This document shows positions 1-5,365 of a DNA stretch of 6,118 nt, in pieces. The DNA comes from an uncultured Oscillospiraceae bacterium (GTDB lineage Bacteria > Bacillota > Clostridia > Oscillospirales > Acutalibacteraceae), in the NCBI GenBank assembly GCA_902462665.1, contig CABQCM010000095.1, forward strand, positions 1 through 6,118, written 5' to 3'. Numbering within the stretch: the first letter of the stretch is position 1; every line of letters begins with the position of its first letter. Under the pieces are notes generated by a model. That model searched no databases. It saw nothing but the letters and a program-made list of their open reading frames with translations, and had not been told where the DNA came from. A program made the translations under genes and the position numbers.

Positions 1-943
1 CGCATCCGATAACGCCAAAGATAACGCCTTTGGCCATAACGATTCCCAAATCGCGGCCAAGAGTAAAGGTCATAAAGCAGAGAGCCGCGAATCCGGCCAC
101 CGTTGTAATTGAGCTTCCCACAACGCTGGTCAGAGTTTCGTGAATGGCAACTGCCATTGCCTCTTTATGATCGTCAAATTTCGCTCTCTGTTCATTGTAG
201 CTGTGCCATAAAAAGATCGAATAATCCATCGTGACGGCAAGCTGAAGGACGGCGGAGAGCGCTTTGGTTATGTAGGAAATTTCACCGAAAAAATAGTTTG
301 AGCCGAGATTCATTAAAATCATCATGCCAATCGAGGCAAGAAATACAAACGGGACCAGCCAGCCGTCAAGCAAAATAACCATAGCCAGACAAGCAAACAG
401 CACGGCAAGGCCGACATAAACTGGCTCCTCCTGTTCACACAAATCCTTCAAATCGGTTACCAGTGCGGACATTCCCGATACAAAGCACTGCTTTCCCGCA
501 ATACTGCGGATTTCGCGAATGGCGTCCATCGTGACGTCGGCCGAGGTAGCACTGTCAAAAAACACCGCCATCATCGTAGCGTCATCCGTATTGAATTCAT
601 TGTAGATAGCGTCCGGCAAAAGCTCTTTGGGCACAGAGACATCGGCAAACGAGGAATACCACAGCACCGTTTCCACATGCTCTACCTGTTTGAGACGGTC
701 AACCAGGGCGGCAACCTCCTTATCCGGCATATTTTCGACAATCACCAAAGAAAAAGCGCCCTTGCCGAAATCCTCCAAAAGCTCGTTTTGCCCTTTGACG
801 GTATCCATATCCTCTGGAAGATAGTCGAGCATATCATAATTGACCCTCGTGCCGACCATACCAAGTACAGACGGAATCATCAGCACAATGGCAATCGTCA
901 AAATAAGAACACGGTGCTTTACAACCGCTTTTGAAAAACGCAT
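1..943 (-). CDS. MMPL/RND-family exporter, N-terminal part (cut by left edge)
   Basis: This is the first 314 residues of an inner-membrane transporter of the RND/MMPL superfamily. These proteins export lipids, drugs or other hydrophobic compounds using the proton gradient; the substrate here cannot be told. I translated it from the minus strand: it begins MRFSKAVVKHRV and stays open to the edge. The topology is typical of the family: one membrane segment at about residues 11-30, a large external domain at about 31-173 with the YDMLDYLPED start usual for Firmicute MMPL proteins, then a block of membrane segments at about 175-193, 197-218, 225-246 and 270-292. The MDYSIFL motif (239-245) carries the Asp-Tyr of the proton-relay helix. 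The start at 943 is chosen because AGAGAGG lies 12 bases upstream, inside the end of the preceding gene; the ATG at 953 is out of frame. The gene follows the DUF308 gene by 6 bases, so the two are cotranscribed and probably translationally coupled. Family call is firm; substrate is unknown. Confidence 0.9.
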   Translation of the reverse strand, partial: MRFSKAVVKHRVLILTIAIVLMIPSVLGMVGTRVNYDMLDYLPEDMDTVKGQNELLEDFGKGAFSLVIVENMPDKEVAALVDRLKQVEHVETVLWYSSFADVSVPKELLPDAIYNEFNTDDATMMAVFFDSATSADVTMDAIREIRSIAGKQCFVSGMSALVTDLKDLCEQEEPVYVGLAVLFACLAMVILLDGWLVPFVFLASIGMMILMNLGSNYFFGEISYITKALSAVLQLAVTMDYSIFLWHSYNEQRAKFDDHKEAMAVAIHETLTSVVGSSITTVAGFAALCFMTFTLGRDLGIVMAKGVIFGVIGC

Positions 944-949
944 TCTGCT

Positions 950-1546
950 TCATACCTCTCTTTCTTCATAAAAATCCACCTCAATGACATCCGGTTGTTG
1001 GTGTTGAATGATCTTTACAGCGGTAATGACGGTTCCCAGATTCAATAACCCTTCGCCCAATAGCGCGATTCCGAGCAATATGGTCAAAATATTGCGGCTG
1101 TCGCTGGGGCGAAACACCAGAAGTCCCGCGCAAAAACTGGAAAGTATGGCTACGGATAAAATAAGCCACCATCTGCGAATTCCAAATCGTTTGGAGTCGA
1201 TTGCGATTTGGATTTTAAAGAGTCCGTCCATTAAGAAGGACAGCCCCAAAGTAATGCAGAAAAAATCCATGAAGCTGTCTGGGCGTAGCAACAGGATGAT
1301 CCCCAGAGCAATCATCATAATTCCAAAAGCAAAATCATACTGAAACGCCAACCGGTAAAGATCTTTTGAAAAAAATCCAACCAGTCGAACCGCACCAAAG
1401 ACGATTAAAAGGACTCCAAATATTTTCCCCAGTACGGCTGCGGAGAACTCTGGAACAACGATCAGTGTGATTCCCAGCGCGCACAACACAACCGATATGA
1501 TAATATAACCGATTTTCGCTGTCCTCATGGGTGCAACCGAGCGCAT
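950..1546 (-). CDS. DUF308 / HdeD-like membrane protein
   Basis: A 198-residue integral membrane protein with six predicted membrane segments at about 12-31, 36-57, 69-87, 92-114, 124-145 and 152-178. It is built from three repeats of a two-helix unit. Each helix pair is joined by a short turn with a proline (VVPEF, LRPDS, FRPSD), and the second helix ends in a small-residue-rich G-x-x-x-x-x-x-G stretch. This is the pattern of the DUF308/HdeD family; Escherichia coli HdeD is an acid-stress membrane protein of unknown mechanism. The C-terminus is a polar, acidic tail (DVIEVDFYEEREV). The start at 1546 is supported by GGGAGG 8 bases upstream; an internal Met at residue 7 has no comparable site. 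It is the first gene of an operon with the MMPL exporter, so an accessory or envelope-protection role beside that exporter is plausible but unproven. Family assignment is from repeat pattern and topology, without a profile search. Confidence 0.85.
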   Translation of the reverse strand: MRSVAPMRTAKIGYIIISVVLCALGITLIVVPEFSAAVLGKIFGVLLIVFGAVRLVGFFSKDLYRLAFQYDFAFGIMMIALGIILLLRPDSFMDFFCITLGLSFLMDGLFKIQIAIDSKRFGIRRWWLILSVAILSSFCAGLLVFRPSDSRNILTILLGIALLGEGLLNLGTVITAVKIIQHQQPDVIEVDFYEEREV

Positions 1547-1598
1547 GAAAAATGCCTCCCTTCAAAATTAAATCATGATCAAGCCGATTCCATGCTTT

Positions 1599-1627
1599 AG
1601 TATATCAAAGAGGAGTATCCTGAAAAA
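1599..1627 (-). promoter_or_regulatory. Promoter of the DUF308-MMPL operon
   Basis: Read on the minus strand, TATACT (1604-1599) is preceded by TGA, giving an extended -10 (TGNTATACT). The best -35 is the weak TTTTTC at 1627-1622, 17 bases away; an extended -10 commonly compensates for that. The predicted start near 1592 leaves a leader of about 46 bases before the DUF308 ATG. The -35 directly abuts the innermost TGTCTG element of the operator-like array, which fits repression by a bound regulator. Confidence 0.6.
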
Positions 1628-1692
1628 CAGACAATTGGATACGAATGACAAAAAAGCAGACACTGGCACCGAATTGTCTAAAAAATAGACAC
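1628..1692 (-). promoter_or_regulatory. Putative TetR operator array, three 29-base-spaced TGTCTR elements
   Basis: On the plus strand AGACA occurs at 1629, 1658 and 1687, exactly 29 bases apart each time, and each copy is preceded by a run of A. On the minus strand these are TGTCTR elements each running into a T tract. The distal copy is a perfect palindrome, TGTCTA-N5-TAGACA (1675-1691). The middle and proximal copies have one good half-site and a degenerate second half (about 3 of 6 bases). The array lies between the tetR terminator and the operon promoter, the proximal copy touching the -35. A TetR dimer binds palindromes of about this size, so the neighbouring regulator is the obvious candidate. 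The repeats are seen directly; the binding partner is inferred. Confidence 0.55.
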
Positions 1693-1709
1693 GAAAAAGT
1701 TTTTGCCTA

Positions 1710-1753
1710 AAAAAACCGGCAGCCCATCCGGAACGATGGGCTGCCGGTTTTTT
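1710..1753 (-). terminator. Rho-independent terminator after tetR-family gene
   Basis: A perfect 19-bp stem (1710-1728 with 1735-1753) encloses a six-base loop, with a GC-rich core (CCGGCAGCCCATC) and flanking A and T tracts, so it ends in a run of U when read on the minus strand. It separates the TetR gene from the exporter operon. Because A tracts flank it on one side and T tracts on the other, it would also work in the opposite direction, although no plus-strand gene is seen. Confidence 0.92.
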
Positions 1754-1839
1754 ATTCTGATATGAAATGCGCCTTGCCGACTGCACAGCCTGCAACCGGG
1801 GATTTTTCGCGCAGAGCATTGTACTTGGAATGCGTCCGT

Positions 1840-2400
1840 CTAGCTATTTTCTCTGCAACGTTCCATTATTTCATGAGATAAGCCGTTGCAAAGCGAAAGA
1901 AGATGTTTTAATTTATCAATGGCATTATCGGGCATCCCCGTGTTGACCCATTCGACAAACAAGCCAAACAGCTCGCACTTGGTAAATAAAACAATAATCT
2001 CACGGTCCTCCTCGCTGACCGCATCTTTCTCAAACGCCGTTTTGAAATAGGTTGTAACCACGTATTCGCAAATGTGCATGAGATATTGCTCATATATGTT
2101 GCGGTTTACCGAATTGCAGATATGTAGTATCGCCCTTTTGTTATCCAAGGTAAACCGAAAAGCAGCCTCAAAGCCCTCGTCAATGGAAGCGATGGTGGGA
2201 TATTTCTGAATTAAGGCATTTGCCTCATCCATAACAATTTCTTCAATCAGCGAGGGAATATCGTGAAAATGATAGTAAAATGAGTTGCGGTTAATGCCGC
2301 AATCTTCTACAATATCCCGCACACTGATTCGACTCAGCGGCTGTTCGTTGAGTAGCTTCCAAAAAGAAGCTTTGATTGCTTGTTTCGTAAAATTGGGCAT
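1840..2400 (-). CDS. TetR/AcrR-family transcriptional regulator
   Basis: A 186-residue DNA-binding repressor-type protein. The N-terminus has the TetR helix-turn-helix at about residues 26-45, with the family signature ISVRDIVEDCGINRNSFYYHF. The remaining ~140 residues form the variable ligand-binding and dimerisation half, with no recognisable ligand motif. Length is normal for the family. The N-terminal half resembles the DhaS-like branch of Firmicute TetR proteins, but the resemblance does not identify the ligand. The start at 2400 is used because GGGAGGG lies 6 bases upstream; an upstream in-frame TTG at 2415 lies inside that ribosome binding site and is discounted. It has its own promoter and terminator and lies just upstream of the DUF308-MMPL exporter operon in the same direction. 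It most likely represses that operon through the TGTCTR array; no such palindrome was seen at its own promoter, so autoregulation by that motif is not indicated. Confidence 0.92.
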   Translation of the reverse strand: MPNFTKQAIKASFWKLLNEQPLSRISVRDIVEDCGINRNSFYYHFHDIPSLIEEIVMDEANALIQKYPTIASIDEGFEAAFRFTLDNKRAILHICNSVNRNIYEQYLMHICEYVVTTYFKTAFEKDAVSEEDREIIVLFTKCELFGLFVEWVNTGMPDNAIDKLKHLLSLCNGLSHEIMERCRENS

Positions 2401-2413
2401 TGTTATCCCTCCC
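2401..2413 (-). promoter_or_regulatory. Ribosome binding site fixing the TetR start
   Basis: GGGAGGG (2413-2407) followed by ATAACA and ATG at 2400. This is a strong Shine-Dalgarno sequence at good spacing and rules out the longer reading from TTG at 2415, which would have to overlap it. Confidence 0.85.
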
Positions 2414-2447
2414 AATTATGATAGCATGTTTCAACGTAGTGATTCTT

Positions 2448-2476
2448 AATATATCATAAATTCTCGTACAATGCAA
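2448..2476 (-). promoter_or_regulatory. Sigma-A promoter of the TetR gene
   Basis: TTGCAT (2476-2471), a 17-base spacer, and TATATT (2453-2448) on the minus strand, giving a start near 2441 and a leader of about 40 bases. Both hexamers are close to consensus and the spacing is ideal. Confidence 0.75.
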
Positions 2477-2509
2477 TGAAATCATCGTTCTATAGATTAA
2501 CCATACCTT

Positions 2510-2560
2510 AAAAAAGGACGAGATGCAGCCTGTTCAGAGGCAAATGGCATTCTCGTCCTT
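2510..2560 (-). terminator. Rho-independent terminator after the radical SAM gene
   Basis: AAGGACGAGA (read on the minus strand from 2560) pairs fully with TCTCGTCCTT ending at 2514. The pairing extends by TGC/GCA past a one-base bulge, and a small GCCT/AGGC hairpin sits in the loop. The stem runs into six U. It lies 44 bases past the radical SAM stop codon and just before the TetR promoter. Confidence 0.85.
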
Positions 2561-2604
2561 ACTGGCGCTCGTTCCAAAAGCAGCAAAGCTCAGGCATGTT
2601 ACAA

Positions 2605-3840
2605 TTACATTGCCCGCGCAAGCAGACTGGTCTGACGCGTACTCCAATCGACTGGATCGGCAAGCAAAGGCCGCAGTACAACGTCGTTATCCACCGTTGC
2701 CCCCTCATATACTCCATTACAAGTAAGAAAGTGCCGACTTCTTTTGAGCGAAACACCAAGATTTTTCAATACCGAATGGGTAATTGTACAATATTGGCGG
2801 GCTTTCACAATCCGGCTGGCATAGGTTGTTCCAATACCGGGCACACGAAGCAAGGTCTCATAATCCGCCCGGTTGACTTCCACCGGGAAACGATCCAGAT
2901 GACGCAAAGCCCAAGCTGCTTTTGGATCGAGCGACTCGGACAAGAAAGGCTGATTGTCGGGAGCAATCTCTTCGGGCGCGAAACCATAAAGCTGCATCAG
3001 CCGATCGGCTTGATACAGCCGGTGCACCCTCCATTTGGGCACGCTGACTTTGGCAAGTCCCTCATACCCAGCCGCTTCATGCTCATAATGAAACGGCGTG
3101 TAATAGACCCGTTGAAGTCGGTATTTGGCATACAGCGCATTCGCCAACGTCAAAATGGTACGGTCGTTTTCATCCGTACTTCCAGCCATGAGCTGGGTGG
3201 TTTGAGAAGTGGCAAAACGGGGAGCGAATCGGCTTTTTTCCTCCTTCGACGCACGAATCATTTCACTGATTTGATACATGGGGGAAAGAATGTTATTGCG
3301 GTTCTTGTTACGGGCAATTTTGTCGTATCCCTCGCTTTTTGCTACCTCAATGTTGACGCTCAGCCGGTTTGCCAAAAGCCCCGCCTGATAAATTAACTGC
3401 GGGTCTGCTCCAGGCATGATTTTTGCGTGGACATAACCGCGATATCCCAACTCGTGGCGTATAATGCGCAGTGTTTCCACAATCAATTCTTCGGTATAAT
3501 CGGCGTTATGATAAATCGACGAGGTAATGAATACGCCATGACGATTTTCTTCCGCCTGTTTTACTGCAATTTCGGCCAATTCACGCGGTGGGGAAACATA
3601 CCGCCGCTTGCATTCATTGCCGCTGCGGCAGCCGCAGTAAGCGCAGTTAAATACGCAATCGTTGGATAAAAATACCTTTGGCACCTTAGGCGGAGTGTGC
3701 CTGGCCCGTGTGGTCTCACGAATAAAGGACAGATCGGGTAATACCGCTTCGTCGTTATCGGCAACATCGTAAGCCGCATCCTCCTGCATCAGGGACACCT
3801 TTTCATCCAGAGAAACTGTTTTATCATGAATATAATGCAT
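2605..3840 (-). CDS. Putative DNA modification/repair radical SAM protein (TIGR03916-like)
   Basis: A 411-residue cytoplasmic radical SAM enzyme. The iron-sulfur cluster motif is C62-x3-C66-x2-C69 in NDCVFNCAYCGCR, followed by two further cysteines (C71, C77). Near the C-terminus is a helix-hairpin-helix DNA-binding element, LLRVPGIGTTYASRIVKAR (about 330-348), followed by the LKNLGVSLKRSRHFLTC stretch. This order, the length and the end motif match the family named putative DNA modification/repair radical SAM protein (rSAM_link_UDG). Members usually sit next to a partner with a uracil-DNA-glycosylase-like region (TIGR03915). The actual reaction is unknown. No such partner is beside this gene: it is bounded by terminators on both sides. 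The start at 3840 gives GGAGG a 7-base spacing; the adjacent ATG at 3843 is possible, while an in-frame ATG at 3882 lies upstream of the predicted transcript start. A near-perfect SOS box lies in its promoter region, supporting a role in DNA damage. Confidence 0.9.
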   Translation of the reverse strand: MHYIHDKTVSLDEKVSLMQEDAAYDVADNDEAVLPDLSFIRETTRARHTPPKVPKVFLSNDCVFNCAYCGCRSGNECKRRYVSPPRELAEIAVKQAEENRHGVFITSSIYHNADYTEELIVETLRIIRHELGYRGYVHAKIMPGADPQLIYQAGLLANRLSVNIEVAKSEGYDKIARNKNRNNILSPMYQISEMIRASKEEKSRFAPRFATSQTTQLMAGSTDENDRTILTLANALYAKYRLQRVYYTPFHYEHEAAGYEGLAKVSVPKWRVHRLYQADRLMQLYGFAPEEIAPDNQPFLSESLDPKAAWALRHLDRFPVEVNRADYETLLRVPGIGTTYASRIVKARQYCTITHSVLKNLGVSLKRSRHFLTCNGVYEGATVDNDVVLRPLLADPVDWSTRQTSLLARAM

Positions 3841-3852
3841 CATGCGCCCTCC
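3841..3852 (-). promoter_or_regulatory. Ribosome binding site deciding the radical SAM start
   Basis: GGAGGG (3852-3847) precedes two consecutive ATG codons at 3843 and 3840. Spacing from GGAGG is 4 bases to the first and 7 to the second, so the second is preferred. Confidence 0.75.
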
Positions 3853-3868
3853 AAGAACATTTGTTCTT
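3853..3868 (-). promoter_or_regulatory. LexA/DinR SOS box upstream of the radical SAM gene
   Basis: AAGAACAAATGTTCTT on the minus strand: two 7-base arms around a 2-base centre. The core GAAC-AAAT-GTTC fits the Firmicute LexA consensus CGAACRNRYGTTYC at every position except the outer flanking bases, which are A and T here. It starts five bases past the -10 and covers the predicted transcription start, a classic repressing position. Confidence 0.8.
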
Positions 3869-3872
3869 TTGT

Positions 3873-3901
3873 AGTATACCACATGAATTCGAAAAAAACA
3901 A
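3873..3901 (-). promoter_or_regulatory. Sigma-A promoter of the radical SAM gene
   Basis: TTGTTT (3901-3896), 17-base spacer, TATACT (3878-3873) on the minus strand. The start is predicted near 3866, inside the SOS box, with a leader of about 25 bases carrying only the ribosome binding site. Confidence 0.75.
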
Positions 3902-3925
3902 GACCATAAAAATGTTTTTCATAAG

Positions 3926-3975
3926 AAAAAGCCGGAAGACATTGGAGAGAACCTCCGACGCCTGCCAGCTTTTTT
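3926..3975 (-). terminator. Rho-independent terminator after the toroid-protein gene
   Basis: On the minus strand AAAAAGCTGG (from 3974) pairs with CCGGCTTTTT (to 3926) with one mismatch, and an inner GGAG/CTCC hairpin lies in between. The stem ends in five U. It is less regular than the other two terminators but sits 29 bases past the stop codon and before the radical SAM promoter. Confidence 0.7.
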
Positions 3976-4003
3976 ATTTGGAACTATGAGGATTGTAAAA
4001 GTC

Positions 4004-5248
4004 TCAATCCTGCTTGGTCGAATCGGTATTCTGTTTCTCTTTTTTCTTTTGACTGAATACCGGAACCAACACCGCAACCAAAACAGCTACCACCGCGATA
4101 CCGAGCACAATCCAGACAATGGAACTAATTCCCGTATCCCCGGTTTTGGGATTGGAGTTCGAGGTAGACAGGGTGGAATTCGAGGACGGCGAAACCGTAG
4201 AAATCGCACTTTCCTGTCCCTGACTACCTGGTTGTTCGATATCACCAGACGACGAGTCGGGATTCAATTCGCTGGAAACCGGCGTGGAAGCTTTCTTTCG
4301 GGTCAAAGACACGAGGAAAGAATCCTGCGCCCGATAGTCAAACAATGCCATCATCGCCTGATAGGTGGACATTTGGTCGGGAGCAAAGGGCCACTGTCCG
4401 TCTTCCCCTTTCGCCTGATACCAGAAGCCGCCGTTGGGATCCTGACGCTCCAGCAATGCCTTTAAGCTGGCGTCCCATTTGGCATCGGCCATATTTTCCC
4501 CCGCCGCAATCAAGCCAATGATTCCATAAGCCTGCGAGCATGCATTGGGACAATCGTACATCCCCTGCCCCACAAAATACCCGGTATCCTGCAGCGTAGA
4601 ACGAAGGAAGGAAGCGGCGGCATCAACCGCGGAAGCAGCAGCGGCGCAGCCGTTTTCTTTTGCTGCAGCCAACCCCAGCAGCACCATGCCGGTGGTATCG
4701 ACGTTTCCTTCCTCGCCATAATCGTTGTAGCCCTTATCTGCCTTGGCCTGTGCGGTAATTGCCGCTACGGCTTTATCACAGTCAAAGCTCACTTCCACAT
4801 CCTGTGCCCTTGCCGCCAAAAGGGCTAGCACCGAAAAAGCAGTATTGGTCGCGGACACCACTTCGCCACGAACAAAATCGCCATTCTCATTCTGCATGGC
4901 TGCCAGCTCGCCAGCCAACTGGGTAACATCCTTTTCGAGCAGAATGTAAGTCAAAATCTTTTTGGCATAATCGGTCGGCGTACTCTTATCGGTGAGCGCC
5001 GGACCCTCGGTTTTCATAAACTGATACTCCGGCTCGGCATATTTCCCCGATTGCACAAGACACAACAGCTCCCATACATCGGCAGCAAGATCGCCTGTTT
5101 GAAAAGATTCTGCCAGTTCCGTGCGATAAAAATTCATAGCATTATCGATATTCGCATCGACATTTGGGGCTGCGGCAGCTCCCAGCAGCATCGTAGCACT
5201 GACAAGTAAAACCAGAAGGCAACATACGCTTTGTTTGATCCGTTTCAT
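4004..5248 (-). CDS. Secreted alpha-alpha toroid (prenyltransferase-like repeat) protein with NPKTG sorting signal
   Basis: A 414-residue exported protein. Residues 1-27 are a signal peptide (KRIK, hydrophobic core, AAAAP cleavage region). Residues about 115-310 hold repeats of the squalene-cyclase/prenyltransferase alpha-alpha toroid type: a short polar Q-x-x-x-G-x-F/Y turn followed by a helix rich in T-x-x-x-x-x-A-L/I. Examples begin near 119 (QNENGDF), 172 (KGYNDYGEEGNVDTTG), 219 (QDTGYF) and 269 (QDPNGGFW). Residues about 318-365 are a Ser/Thr/Pro/Asn linker, then NPKTG (366-370), a membrane segment (about 375-398) and a KKKEK-containing tail, which is the layout of a sortase substrate. 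NPKTG differs from LPXTG and resembles class B or other variant sortase motifs. Related Firmicute proteins often add a DUF4430 domain and resemble transcobalamin/intrinsic factor; that domain is not apparent here. Ligand or enzymatic role is unknown. AAGGAG lies 7 bases before the ATG. Confidence 0.85.
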   Translation of the reverse strand: MKRIKQSVCCLLVLLVSATMLLGAAAAPNVDANIDNAMNFYRTELAESFQTGDLAADVWELLCLVQSGKYAEPEYQFMKTEGPALTDKSTPTDYAKKILTYILLEKDVTQLAGELAAMQNENGDFVRGEVVSATNTAFSVLALLAARAQDVEVSFDCDKAVAAITAQAKADKGYNDYGEEGNVDTTGMVLLGLAAAKENGCAAAASAVDAAASFLRSTLQDTGYFVGQGMYDCPNACSQAYGIIGLIAAGENMADAKWDASLKALLERQDPNGGFWYQAKGEDGQWPFAPDQMSTYQAMMALFDYRAQDSFLVSLTRKKASTPVSSELNPDSSSGDIEQPGSQGQESAISTVSPSSNSTLSTSNSNPKTGDTGISSIVWIVLGIAVVAVLVAVLVPVFSQKKKEKQNTDSTKQD

Positions 5249-5283
5249 GTGATCGCTCCTTTAACTTTGTCGAATCTGGTCCG

Positions 5284-5312
5284 ATTATATTCGTTTTCAG
5301 TTCCAATTTCAA
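5284..5312 (-). promoter_or_regulatory. Sigma-A promoter of the toroid-protein gene
   Basis: TTGAAA (5312-5307), 17-base spacer, TATAAT (5289-5284) on the minus strand. This is the strongest promoter in the window, with a perfect -10. It gives a leader of about 30 bases before the ATG at 5248. No operator-like palindrome was noticed beside it. Confidence 0.82.
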
Positions 5313-5365
5313 CCCGCCATAGGGATACTGGATAAAGAACTAAATATATTACAAAAAATCGGCAA

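Noticed and set aside
627..934. Two overlapping plus-strand open frames of 65 and 85 codons
   Set aside because: They are antisense to the external domain of the MMPL exporter, which has a convincing family sequence across this region.
1572..1579. ATCATGAT palindrome in the leader of the DUF308 gene
   Set aside because: Eight bases is too short to stand out in AT-rich DNA, and it is unrelated to the TGTCTR array.
1568..1819. An 83-codon minus-strand open frame between the TetR and DUF308 genes
   Set aside because: It runs through the 19-bp terminator, the operator-like array and the operon promoter, and its product looks like translated non-coding DNA.
2401..2415. A TetR start at the in-frame TTG at 2415
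   Set aside because: The codon overlaps the GGGAGGG ribosome binding site that serves the ATG at 2400.
2596..3396. A 266-codon plus-strand open frame
   Set aside because: It lies antisense to the radical SAM gene, whose cluster motif and helix-hairpin-helix are clearly real. The plus-strand product has no recognisable domain and shows no ribosome binding site.
3841..3882. A longer radical SAM protein starting at the ATG at 3882
   Set aside because: That start would lie upstream of the predicted transcription start and would translate the -10 and the SOS box; the GGAGG site serves the ATG at 3840 or 3843.
3986..4465. A 159-codon plus-strand open frame
   Set aside because: It is antisense to the linker and repeat region of the toroid protein; its Arg/Asn-rich, low-complexity composition is that of a shadow frame.
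5313..5365. Possible terminator after the phosphoglucomutase gene
   Set aside because: There is a T tract on the minus strand shortly after the stop codon, but no convincing GC-rich stem precedes it.
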